A stretch of DNA of 42,158 nt from positions 1-42,158 of the forward strand of contig CABXIT010000010.1 of the NCBI GenBank assembly GCA_902512325.1. Direction: 5' to 3'. Positions within the stretch are counted from its first letter, which is position 1. Every line of letters starts with the position of its first letter. The position numbers and the translations under genes are program-made. The notes below the pieces were generated by a model that saw only the letters and a program-made list of their open reading frames with translations, was not told the origin of the DNA and did not search any database. This document shows positions 29,259 through 36,812 of the stretch, piece after piece. This DNA comes from an uncultured Alphaproteobacteria bacterium. Lineage in GTDB: Bacteria; Pseudomonadota; Alphaproteobacteria; HIMB59; GCA-002718135.

Positions 29259-29287
29259 TATATCCTCCCGATATGAATTATAGTAAT

Positions 29288-29361
29288 TAAGTTTTATAAA
29301 GATAAGGTTAGTAAGGCAACAAGAAAAACGTTAAAAAGACTTTTATTTTTGATAAAACTTA
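29288..29361. promoter_or_regulatory. Paired inverted half-sites in the divergent sugar-gene region
   Basis: TAAGTTTTAT (29288-29297) and its exact reverse complement ATAAAACTTA (29352-29361) lie 54 bases apart, nearly bracketing the 104-base gap between the sugar-binding protein and the isomerase gene. The right copy ends one base before the ATG at 29363. Such spacing could allow one regulator to control both directions or form a loop. With so many A and T bases, chance is possible. Confidence 0.35.
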
Positions 29362-29362
29362 T

Positions 29363-30328
29363 ATGTTTACAAACAAATTTGCTACTAGACTTAATTCTTT
29401 CAAATCTAACTGGGAATTAGGTACAAAACCAACAATTCAAGATTTAATTAAAAGAGCCTCACAAGTAAAAGGGCTTACCCATGTTGATTTGAATTATCCA
29501 GATCACAGTCAGCCATCTGTTAAAGAAATTTCAAAGTATACAAATGATTGTGGCTTAGAAATAAATGGATTGGCAATGAGATATTACACTAATCCAGCTT
29601 TTAAATTAGGAGCATTTACCAATCCTAATAAACAAGTCAGGCAGGAGGCAATTGATTTAACAAAAAAAGCAATTGATGCCTTAAAGGAAATTAATTCAAA
29701 CCTATTAACATTATGGTTGGGCCAAGATGGTTTTGATTACGGCTTCCAAGTTGATTATAAAAAAATATGGGATGATGAAATAAATGCAATAAAAGAAATT
29801 GCTGAGCATGATAAAGAGTGTTTAATTAGTATTGAATATAAACCAAATGAACCACGCGCATATTCCTTATTGTCAAATTTAGGCACAACACTTCTGGCTA
29901 TAAAAGATATTAATTTAAATAACATTGGTGTGACAATAGATTTTGCCCATATATTATATTCCAATGAACAACCTGCTCTTGTAGCTGCCTTAATAGATAA
30001 ACACTCAAAAATTTTAGGCTTACATTTAAATGATGGTTATGGAAAAAGAGATGATGGACTTATGGTAGGATCTGTTCATCAACTGGCAACAATAGAGTTA
30101 CTCTATCATATAACTAAATTAAAATATCAAGGACCAATATATTTTGATACTTTTCCCGATACTACGAATATGGATCCTATTAAGGAGTGTGAATTAAATA
30201 TAGATACCGTGAGAAAACAATTAAAATTAGTTGATAAACTTATTCAAAATAATGAACTAACTACTGCTATTGAAAATCAAGATTCGATTACATCGCATAG
30301 AATATTTAATAGTATTTTGTACTCTTAA
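29363..30328 (+). CDS. Sugar isomerase/epimerase, xylose isomerase-like TIM barrel
   Basis: A 321-residue AP-endonuclease-2/xylose-isomerase-like barrel. Candidate metal ligands are E158 (SIEYKP), D193 and H196 (TIDFAH), H221 (GLHLND) and D262 (YFDTFP), matching the pattern of ketose epimerases and aldose isomerases such as rhamnose-isomerase-type or D-tagatose 3-epimerase-like enzymes. It is divergent from the ABC sugar receptor and followed by two sugar kinases, so it most likely works on the imported sugar. Which aldose or ketose it converts is not known. No ribosome site is seen at the ATG. Confidence 0.82.
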   Translation: MFTNKFATRLNSFKSNWELGTKPTIQDLIKRASQVKGLTHVDLNYPDHSQPSVKEISKYTNDCGLEINGLAMRYYTNPAFKLGAFTNPNKQVRQEAIDLTKKAIDALKEINSNLLTLWLGQDGFDYGFQVDYKKIWDDEINAIKEIAEHDKECLISIEYKPNEPRAYSLLSNLGTTLLAIKDINLNNIGVTIDFAHILYSNEQPALVAALIDKHSKILGLHLNDGYGKRDDGLMVGSVHQLATIELLYHITKLKYQGPIYFDTFPDTTNMDPIKECELNIDTVRKQLKLVDKLIQNNELTTAIENQDSITSHRIFNSILYS

Positions 30329-30329
30329 T

Positions 30330-31181
30330 ATGGGATCAAGCTCAATTGTTGTATTGGGAAGTCTTCATTACGATATTTTTATTAAATCAAATGCAATACC
30401 AAAAATTGGTGAAACAGTTTTGGCAGAAAAATGGTTTCCTAAATTAGGAGGAAAGGGCGCTAATCAGGCTGTTGCATTAAATAAAGAATTAATAAAAATT
30501 AAATTCATAAGCGCAATTGGCGATGATTTTTTTTCAGAATTTTTATTAAAAAGATTACAAGAAGAAAATATATCACTTGAAAATATTTCAAAAGTAAAAG
30601 GAAATTCTGGTATTAGTGTTGCCATCTCAAATAAAAGTGGTGATTATAGCGCTGTGGTTGTGTCTGGTGTTAACTTGGAAATCCCAGAGGCCTTACTTTA
30701 TGATGATAGCTTATGGCAAGACGCTTCTTTTCTGATGATTCAAAATGAAATTAAAGAAGAAATAAATATAGTAGCTGCTAAGGAAGCAAAAAAAAGAAAT
30801 ATAAAGGTATTTCTTAATGCTGCTCCCGCAAAAAATATAAATAATAAACTATTTAAATGTGTTGATATTTTATTAGTTAATGAAATTGAGGCACGGCAGT
30901 TAAGTGAAGATTATATAAGTAATTTTGAAACTATTGTTAAAAAATTATCTAATATAGTCTCTAAAGTTATAATAACTCTAGGGCCTAATGGTGTAATATT
31001 GTGTGAAAAAGATAATACACCTATACATATTAAAGGGTATTTAGTAAATGTTAAGAGTGCTCACGGAGCAGGAGATTACTTTGCAGGAAAATTTTTAATA
31101 GATTATATAAAAGATAATAATTTTGAAAATTCAATTAGAGTAGCTAATAAAAAAACAGCAGAATTTATTTCAACTGAATAA
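30330..31181 (+). CDS. PfkB/ribokinase-family sugar kinase, divergent copy
   Basis: A 283-residue kinase of the ribokinase fold. It has the N-terminal GGKGANQAVALNKE (40-53) and the C-terminal anion-hole motif reads SAHGAGDYFAG with catalytic D249; ribokinases normally have DTTGAGD. I start at the ATG at 30330, one base after the upstream stop; an earlier ATG at 30270 lies inside the upstream gene. It shares the fold with the next gene but is clearly different, suggesting an old duplication with changed specificity. Substrate unknown. Confidence 0.82.
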   Translation: MGSSSIVVLGSLHYDIFIKSNAIPKIGETVLAEKWFPKLGGKGANQAVALNKELIKIKFISAIGDDFFSEFLLKRLQEENISLENISKVKGNSGISVAISNKSGDYSAVVVSGVNLEIPEALLYDDSLWQDASFLMIQNEIKEEINIVAAKEAKKRNIKVFLNAAPAKNINNKLFKCVDILLVNEIEARQLSEDYISNFETIVKKLSNIVSKVIITLGPNGVILCEKDNTPIHIKGYLVNVKSAHGAGDYFAGKFLIDYIKDNNFENSIRVANKKTAEFISTE

Positions 31182-31185
31182 AATC

Positions 31186-31204
31186 TTGTTTTCTATGAAA
31201 ACAA
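31186..31204 (+). repeat. Intercistronic hairpin between two sugar kinases
   Basis: Perfect 8-base-pair stem TTGTTTTC/GAAAACAA with a TAT loop in the 34-base gap. No T-tract follows, so it is not a standard terminator; an mRNA processing or stability element is possible, as is chance. Confidence 0.35.
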
Positions 31205-31215
31205 AATAAAGTAGA

Positions 31216-32139
31216 ATGATCAATATGAATAAATTATCAATTTTAGGTATCTTTGTTGCTGACCTTGCTTTTTTTGGAAAAATTCCAAAGGTTGGAGAAA
31301 CAATCTTAGGAAAGGAATTTGTTGTAGGTCCAGGTGGCAAAGGGTCTAATCAATCAGTAGCGGCTGGTAAGGCTGGCGCATCTGTTGAGTTTATAACTAA
31401 AATTGGGAATGATGATTATGGAAAAATGGCATTAAACACATACAGAGAAACAAATGTAGGAATTAAAAATGTTTTTGAAAGTAATGATCATAGTACGGGA
31501 GTCGCAGCTATTTTATTAGATAAAGAGACAGGCAATAATGCAATTTCAGTAGTACCAGGAGCAGCAGGAGCTCTTACTATAGCTGATATAGACAATGCTA
31601 AAGATACTATTATTAATTCATCTATTTTCCTTACACAATTAGAAGCTCCAATGGATGTTGTTTGCTATGCTCTTAAAATGGCAAAAGAAAACAATGTTAC
31701 AACAATTCTAAACCCTGCTCCAGCAGCCAAATTAGATAAAGAAATTTTTCCTTTAATTGATTATTTTACACCAAATGAAACTGAAGCAAGTTTTTATATT
31801 GATGGAGAAATTAACACTGTTGAAGATGCAAAAAAATATGCAACTCAAATTTTAGATCTTGGCATTAAAAATACTCTTATAACCTTAGGTGAAAAAGGAG
31901 TTTATTTTGCTAATAAAAATGCTAATCACTTTGAGCCATCTTTAGATTTACAAAATAAGGTAGTGGATACATCAGGAGCCGGAGATGCTTTTAATGGCGC
32001 ATTTGCAACGGCTTTGTGTGAAGGTAAATCAGTTAATGAAGCAATAAAGTTTGCTAATTGCTATGCAGGTATATCTACAACCAGAATTGGTACTGCAAAT
32101 TCAATGCCAAGTCGTGAGGAAATTGATAAAATACTTTAA
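31216..32139 (+). CDS. rbsK: Ribokinase
   Basis: A 307-residue PfkB-family kinase with canonical ribokinase motifs: GPGGKGSNQSVAAGKAGA (about 38-55), TKIGNDDYG, LNPAPA (about 163-168), TPNETEA (about 187-193) and DTSGAGDAFNGA with catalytic D257. It would phosphorylate ribose (or a similar pentose) at C5. Two ATGs are possible (31216 and 31225); neither has a good ribosome site, so the N-terminus is uncertain by three residues. It is the last gene of the isomerase-kinase-kinase set. Confidence 0.88.
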   Translation: MINMNKLSILGIFVADLAFFGKIPKVGETILGKEFVVGPGGKGSNQSVAAGKAGASVEFITKIGNDDYGKMALNTYRETNVGIKNVFESNDHSTGVAAILLDKETGNNAISVVPGAAGALTIADIDNAKDTIINSSIFLTQLEAPMDVVCYALKMAKENNVTTILNPAPAAKLDKEIFPLIDYFTPNETEASFYIDGEINTVEDAKKYATQILDLGIKNTLITLGEKGVYFANKNANHFEPSLDLQNKVVDTSGAGDAFNGAFATALCEGKSVNEAIKFANCYAGISTTRIGTANSMPSREEIDKIL

Positions 32140-32143
32140 TTAG

Positions 32144-32149
32144 TATAAA
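32144..32149 (+). promoter_or_regulatory. Possible -10 box for the 58-residue peptide gene
   Basis: TATAAA ends 8 bases before the ATG at 32158, the same spacing as TATAAT to the leuA ATG. There is no Shine-Dalgarno sequence, so a leaderless or very short-leader transcript is possible. Evidence is weak in AT-rich DNA. Confidence 0.25.
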
Positions 32150-32157
32150 ATAGATTT

Positions 32158-32334
32158 ATGCAAGAATATCTTGAGAAATTATTGTATTTTTGGGCTGCAA
32201 TTACTGGGATAGGCTTGGTTCTAGTTATTGTTTACTGGGCTATTGCAACAATAATCTATGTTGCTTTCGTTTCCTTATTCATAGCAATTATTGCTGCAGC
32301 TTTTTATCAATTTTATTGGGTTAAAAGAAACTAA
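32158..32334 (+). CDS. Unrecognised 58-residue membrane peptide with two helices
   Basis: A complete small frame, ATG to TAA, filling the gap between ribokinase and the convergent HAD gene. It begins MQEYLEKLLYFWAAITGIG and ends FYQFYWVKRN. Residues about 10-30 and 32-51 are long uncharged stretches rich in Ile, Val, Ala, Leu and Tyr, suggesting a membrane hairpin with a basic end (VKRN). Its stop abuts the HAD gene's stop without a spare base, a sign that the gap is coding. I do not recognise a family. It could also be a chance hydrophobic frame. Confidence 0.6.
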   Translation: MQEYLEKLLYFWAAITGIGLVLVIVYWAIATIIYVAFVSLFIAIIAAAFYQFYWVKRN

Positions 32335-33114
32335 TTAATATCCGAGTAACTTTGGTAAGTCATTTATTGATTCTATTCTATAATTAGGTTGAGTAGGGTG
32401 CTCCAAATCTTTTTCTTGGAATTTTCCTGTCTTAACTTGAATTGCTTTTAAATTAGCATGTATTGATCCTTCAATATCAGAAGTAATATCATCACCTATC
32501 ATTAAAATATTATCTTTTATTAATTCTAAATCTTTAACTGCTAAGTCAAAAAAATTTTTTTCAGGCTTACCCATTAGAATTGATTTTTTTCCACTTGAAT
32601 ACTCTATTGCCTTTACAAAGGGACCAAGATCAAGTGAAATTTTGCCATCACGCATACAATACTTATTTTGATGTAAAGCAATTAGTGCTGAATTTTCAAG
32701 ATATACTAATTTAAATATTCTATCTAATATATCCCATTTAAAATTTTTATATATATCTCCCATAATAACAACTTCAGGATCTTTTTGTGTAATTTCATAG
32801 TCATTAAATTCTTCAACAATTTCAACATTAGTAACTAAAGCAATTTTCTTGACTCTATTATCTCTAAGATAATTTTTAGTAGCAATAATAGGTGTAAAAA
32901 TTTCTTCTTCTTTAATATTAAAACCAAAATCTTGAAGTTTATTAAATATTAGTTTCCTTGGGGTAGTTGTAGTATTTGTTAAAAATCGTAATTTTAAATT
33001 ATTTTTTCTAAATTCTTTAATGGCTTCAATAGAACCTGAAATCAATTTATTATCACTATAAAGAACTCCTTCTAAATCTATTAATAAGCCTTTAACATCA
33101 GTAATTTCGGTCAT
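32335..33114 (-). CDS. HAD-IIA family phosphatase, LHPP/NagD-like
   Basis: A 259-residue haloacid-dehalogenase hydrolase with a type IIA cap. Motif I is LIDLEGVLY: nucleophile D13 is present, but the second acid is E15 where most HADs have Asp (DxD). In the LHPP/HDHD2 branch this position also departs from Asp. Motif II Thr is in RFLTNTTTTPR, the motif III Lys in ILMGKPEKNFF, and motif IV is MIGDDITSDIEGS. It may dephosphorylate a small phosphometabolite; the substrate is not known. It is convergent to the 58-residue peptide gene and divergent from exonuclease I. Confidence 0.82.
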   Translation of the reverse strand: MTEITDVKGLLIDLEGVLYSDNKLISGSIEAIKEFRKNNLKLRFLTNTTTTPRKLIFNKLQDFGFNIKEEEIFTPIIATKNYLRDNRVKKIALVTNVEIVEEFNDYEITQKDPEVVIMGDIYKNFKWDILDRIFKLVYLENSALIALHQNKYCMRDGKISLDLGPFVKAIEYSSGKKSILMGKPEKNFFDLAVKDLELIKDNILMIGDDITSDIEGSIHANLKAIQVKTGKFQEKDLEHPTQPNYRIESINDLPKLLGY

Positions 33115-33188
33115 ATGAACAATTATAACATCTATAAGTTATTGAAATTTATTTTTAAGAAATATGATTGTTTCTTGCCAAAAAAATT

Positions 33189-33212
33189 AAATATTAAGAA
33201 TCTTTAATATTT
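33189..33212. repeat. AT-rich inverted repeat upstream of exonuclease I
   Basis: Perfect 9-base arms AAATATTAA (33189-33197) and TTAATATTT (33204-33212) with loop GAATCT, in the 131-base divergent gap between the HAD gene and exonuclease I. Nothing else is visible in that gap apart from AAAAGGA before the exonuclease start. It may be an operator or chance. Confidence 0.25.
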
Positions 33213-33245
33213 CAAATTCAAAACAATAAAGTAAAAAGGAAATAT

Positions 33246-34760
33246 ATGGCAAAAAAATATATATTTTATGATCTAGAGACAACGGGAAGAGGTAAAAAAG
33301 AAAGCCCTAATGCTTTTGGCACCACGCCGAAGTGGGAGCAAATTTTGCAAGTTGCAGCAATTGTAACTGATGAAAATTTCCAAGAAACTAATCAAAATAT
33401 AAATGAATTTTGTCGGCCACGAACATCAATAATACCACAACCTGGCGCACTGTTAACTACGCAAAAAGGAATTCGAGAAGCACTTCATGCTGAACAATCT
33501 TCTTATGAATTAATGAAAAAAATTAATTCCACTTTTGATGAATGGAAAAAAGATGCGGAGGAGCCAATTTTTATTGGTCATAATATTATTGATTTTGATG
33601 AGTCTGTTTTAGAATACAACTTATTTAATAATTTATTTTTTCCTTACATTACAAGAAAGAGTAGGGGGGATACCTTAAGTTTAGCTAGAGCCTTATATGC
33701 TCTTAACCCAAGCAGTATGAAAACACCTTTAACCGCAAGAGGAAATCCAAGTTTTAAATTAGAAAAATTAGCAGAACTTAATAACTTGCCCATCGAATTT
33801 GCCCATGATGCGTTAAGCGATGTCAGAACATCAATTGCACTAACTAAATTTATTCAACAAAGTGATAAAGATAACTGGGATCAGTTACAAATGTCGATGA
33901 ACAAAGAAAAAGCTATTGATTATGTTAGCTCTAATAAAGGTTTTTGTTATATGACAAGTTTTGCAGGTAGAGTAAAACTTCAAGCGCTATCTATGGTTTG
34001 TGAATCGCAATACAGTGGTTGGTTTCATACAATTGATTTAGTGCATGATCCAGAGCCTCTTATTGAGTGTAATGCAGAAGAATTTAAGAAATTAATTAAA
34101 AAGAAAAATCGTTATGTAATTTGTAACCAACATCCTATTTTATTATCAGGTAAAATTGCTTCAAATTATGAGCCTTATAATGAAATTGGAGCTGAAATAC
34201 TAAATGAAAGAGCAAAGAAAGTGTATAAAAATAAAGCTCTTGCAGATAAATTTAAATTAATGGAAATAGATAGGCAAATTGAAAAAGAAGAAGAGTCATC
34301 GCAAGATAATATTTTTCCTGAGAGTAAAGCTAATCTCTTTACACAGTTTGGACAAGCAGCTGATCTTGATCAATTTCATAAAAAGGATACATGGGAAGAA
34401 AAATACAAAATCGCTCTTGGCATTAAAGATCCGCGTGCAAATTTTATGTTAAAAAGGCTTATTTTTGATGAAAGCCCTAAAACACTATCTAAGGAAGATT
34501 TTAAAATGGTTCACCGTGAACTTCATGATAGATTAGTTATTAATCAAAATCGACCTTTTACAACGATACCGGAGGCAATGAATTATGTAGATACGGAGTT
34601 TAGTAAATTGGAAGAAAATGAAGATGAAGATAAAGATAGCAAATTAGTTATTCTTCAAGATTACAATAAATATTTGCAGTTCTTAGAAAAATATTTCTCA
34701 AATAAAAATGCTGAACCTCTTCCTACTGGCCCTGACTTAGCGAAAACTATTTTTGATTAA
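33246..34760 (+). CDS. sbcB: Exonuclease I (3'-5' single-strand DNA exonuclease)
   Basis: A 504-residue DnaQ-like exonuclease. ExoI motif is FYDLETTG (D9, E11), ExoII GHNIIDFDESVL (D116, D118), and ExoIII AHDALSDVRTSIAL (H187, D188, D192). The rest of the length is the SH3-like and C-terminal exonuclease I domains, with KDPRANFMLKRLI near 395. It degrades single-stranded DNA 3' to 5' and works in repair and recombination. AAAAGGA precedes the ATG. It shares one base with uppP (TAATG), an odd functional pairing probably due to compaction. Confidence 0.9.
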   Translation: MAKKYIFYDLETTGRGKKESPNAFGTTPKWEQILQVAAIVTDENFQETNQNINEFCRPRTSIIPQPGALLTTQKGIREALHAEQSSYELMKKINSTFDEWKKDAEEPIFIGHNIIDFDESVLEYNLFNNLFFPYITRKSRGDTLSLARALYALNPSSMKTPLTARGNPSFKLEKLAELNNLPIEFAHDALSDVRTSIALTKFIQQSDKDNWDQLQMSMNKEKAIDYVSSNKGFCYMTSFAGRVKLQALSMVCESQYSGWFHTIDLVHDPEPLIECNAEEFKKLIKKKNRYVICNQHPILLSGKIASNYEPYNEIGAEILNERAKKVYKNKALADKFKLMEIDRQIEKEEESSQDNIFPESKANLFTQFGQAADLDQFHKKDTWEEKYKIALGIKDPRANFMLKRLIFDESPKTLSKEDFKMVHRELHDRLVINQNRPFTTIPEAMNYVDTEFSKLEENEDEDKDSKLVILQDYNKYLQFLEKYFSNKNAEPLPTGPDLAKTIFD

Positions 34761-35545
34761 TGTTTGAATTGCAATATTTGTTAATTGGAATTCTTCAGGG
34801 AATTACAGAATTTTTACCTATAAGTTCATCTGGTCATTTAGTTTTATTTGCTAAATTAACAGCATGGGAGGATCAAGGATTATTTACGGATATAGCTGTT
34901 CATTTTGGTACTTTATTTGCTGTTATTTTTTATATGAGAAAAGATGTATTATTTTTATTAATTAATATTTTTAAATTAGAATTTTTAAGTAATAAAATTG
35001 TCCTAAAGATTATTGTAGCTACACTCCCAGCAATAATTGTTGGTTTTTTTATTTATGATTTTGTCAGTCTTTATTTTCGAGATGTAAGAGTTATAGCTTT
35101 CTCCAGTTTATTATTTGGCATAATTTTATATTTTGCTGATAAAAAAAATCTTTCTAAAAAAAATTGGAAAAATATTACATTTGTTGAGTCACTTATCATA
35201 GGTTTATGGCAGGTTATGGCTTTTATTCCAGGAGCTAGTAGAGCTGGAGTTACCATTACTGGAGCAAGATTTCTTCAGTTTAATCGTATAAATGCAGCTA
35301 AATTTTCAATGCTTTTATCTATTCCAATTATCTTAGCTTCTCTCTCTTTGTCACTCTTTGATATATTCTTTTCTGAAGGAGAAATAATAAATATATATCC
35401 ATCTATATTTGCTGCAAGCATTGCATTTTTAACAGCTATACTATCTATTAATTTCATGATGAAATTGATACAAATCACAAATTTTAATCTATTTATTATT
35501 TATAGAATTATATTAGGAATTATCCTATTAGGGCTTTATGTTTAA
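34760..35545 (+). CDS. uppP: Undecaprenyl-diphosphate phosphatase
   Basis: Recycles the lipid carrier of cell-wall synthesis (undecaprenyl diphosphate to monophosphate). It has 261 residues with about eight membrane helices. The two active-site segments are EFLPISSSGHL (about 17-27) and IPGASRAGVTITGARF (about 155-170), where the usual SRSG reads SRAG. It lies between exonuclease I (TAATG overlap) and a DapA-family gene (8-base overlap, ATGTTTAA). Confidence 0.93.
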   Translation: MFELQYLLIGILQGITEFLPISSSGHLVLFAKLTAWEDQGLFTDIAVHFGTLFAVIFYMRKDVLFLLINIFKLEFLSNKIVLKIIVATLPAIIVGFFIYDFVSLYFRDVRVIAFSSLLFGIILYFADKKNLSKKNWKNITFVESLIIGLWQVMAFIPGASRAGVTITGARFLQFNRINAAKFSMLLSIPIILASLSLSLFDIFFSEGEIINIYPSIFAASIAFLTAILSINFMMKLIQITNFNLFIIYRIILGIILLGLYV

Positions 35546-36470
35546 AATAAATGGTGTTTATTGCGCTTCTCTAACTCCAATTAATAATAATCTTACAATT
35601 AATACAGATCTTTATTTAAGGCATTGTCAGGCCTTGATGCATAAAGGATTAGATGGTTTAACTTTATTTGGCACAAACGGGGAGGCAAGTAGTTTTTCTA
35701 TAGATCAAAAAAAAAATGCTATACAATTTTTATTAAATAATAAAATAGATCCAAAAATTCTAATTCCTGGAACAGGCGCTTCTTCTTTACAAGATGCAAT
35801 TAAGATGACAAAATTTTGTGTTGAGATAGGCACAAAAGCAGTTTTAGTGTTACCTCCTTACTACTTTAAAAATGTAAGTGATGAAGGAGTAATTACATAC
35901 TATAGAAATGTTATTGAAGAGGCTGGTGATAATAATTTTAAATTTTTGCTTTACAATATTCCTCAACATTCTGGTGTTACTATTAGCTTTTCTATTATTG
36001 AGAATTTATTAAAACTTTATCCCAATAATGTTGTTGGCCTTAAAGATTCAACAGGTGATATGGATGGAATGCTTAAAACTATAAAGTATTTTAATGATTT
36101 TGCAGTATTTTGTGGCAATGGCGCTTTGGCATTACATACTTGTAGAAGAGGTGGGGCAGGAGCAATTACAGGTGATGCTAATATTACGGCAAAATTATTA
36201 AGTTTTATTATTCATAGTTTTAAAGATGAAAAAGAAATAGAAAATTTTAATGATCTACAGTTTCTATTAGAAAAAATAAGAAGTGTATTAAGTAGTCATG
36301 AGCAAATTAGTTTATTGAAAGCTTATTATTCAGTTGCAGATAAAATTTCTGAGTGGAATAATCTAATGCCTCCACTTAAAGTAATTGATAATCCAGAAAA
36401 TAATAAACAAGTGATAGCTCTTTTAGATTTAGTAGGACAAATAGATTCTTTAGTACCGTCTAGTTCTTGA
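35538..36470 (+). CDS. Dihydrodipicolinate synthase/N-acetylneuraminate lyase family aldolase
   Basis: A 310-residue class I aldolase barrel. The Schiff-base K169 (VVGLKDSTGD) and Y139 (LLYNIPQHSG) are present. The pyruvate-binding loop reads GTNGEASS (45-52) instead of the GTTGE of genuine DapA, so a role other than lysine synthesis (2-keto-3-deoxy acid aldolase or dehydratase) is likely. It starts inside the end of uppP, and its 3' end overlaps the convergent fxsA by 21 bases. Substrate unknown. Confidence 0.83.
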   Translation: MFKINGVYCASLTPINNNLTINTDLYLRHCQALMHKGLDGLTLFGTNGEASSFSIDQKKNAIQFLLNNKIDPKILIPGTGASSLQDAIKMTKFCVEIGTKAVLVLPPYYFKNVSDEGVITYYRNVIEEAGDNNFKFLLYNIPQHSGVTISFSIIENLLKLYPNNVVGLKDSTGDMDGMLKTIKYFNDFAVFCGNGALALHTCRRGGAGAITGDANITAKLLSFIIHSFKDEKEIENFNDLQFLLEKIRSVLSSHEQISLLKAYYSVADKISEWNNLMPPLKVIDNPENNKQVIALLDLVGQIDSLVPSSS

Positions 36471-36812
36471 AGTAAAATAACTCCGTGCTTTTAATGTAAT
36501 AAAATCTTGAACAGGTTTTAAGAAAACTGCAAAGCCAATACAGTCTGTAAAAAACCCTGGTGTAATTAAAAGCAACCCTGAAATAAGAAGAAAAATACCC
36601 CCTTTAATTTCCTCAGTAGGCATTACACCTTTAGACATATTTTGACGTGCATTTAAAAGTAAGCCTAGACCCCTTCTTCTAACTAAGAAAATACCAAATA
36701 TTGCAGTCAATAAAATGATAGCTATGGTATTTAGAATACCAATGTTTGATCCCACAGTAATAAATATACTTATTTCAATAACAGGAATTAAGATGAAAAT
36801 TAGAAATATCAT
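36450..36812 (-). CDS. fxsA: FxsA family membrane protein
   Basis: A 120-residue inner-membrane protein with the FxsA pattern: an N-terminal helix with IPVIEISIFITVGSNIG, a second helix, then the amphipathic stretch RRRGLGLLLNARQNMSKGVMPTEEIKGG, and ISGLLLITPGFFTDCIGF. E. coli FxsA is known for relieving phage T7 exclusion by F plasmid, but its normal job is unclear. Four bases overlap with the upstream SbmA-like gene (ATGA), so the two are probably co-translated. Confidence 0.9.
   Translation of the reverse strand: MIFLIFILIPVIEISIFITVGSNIGILNTIAIILLTAIFGIFLVRRRGLGLLLNARQNMSKGVMPTEEIKGGIFLLISGLLLITPGFFTDCIGFAVFLKPVQDFITLKARSYFTSRTRRY

Noticed and set aside
30270-30329. Upstream start for the first PfkB kinase
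   Set aside because: Lies inside the end of the isomerase gene; the fold begins at the ATG at 30330, one base after that gene's stop.
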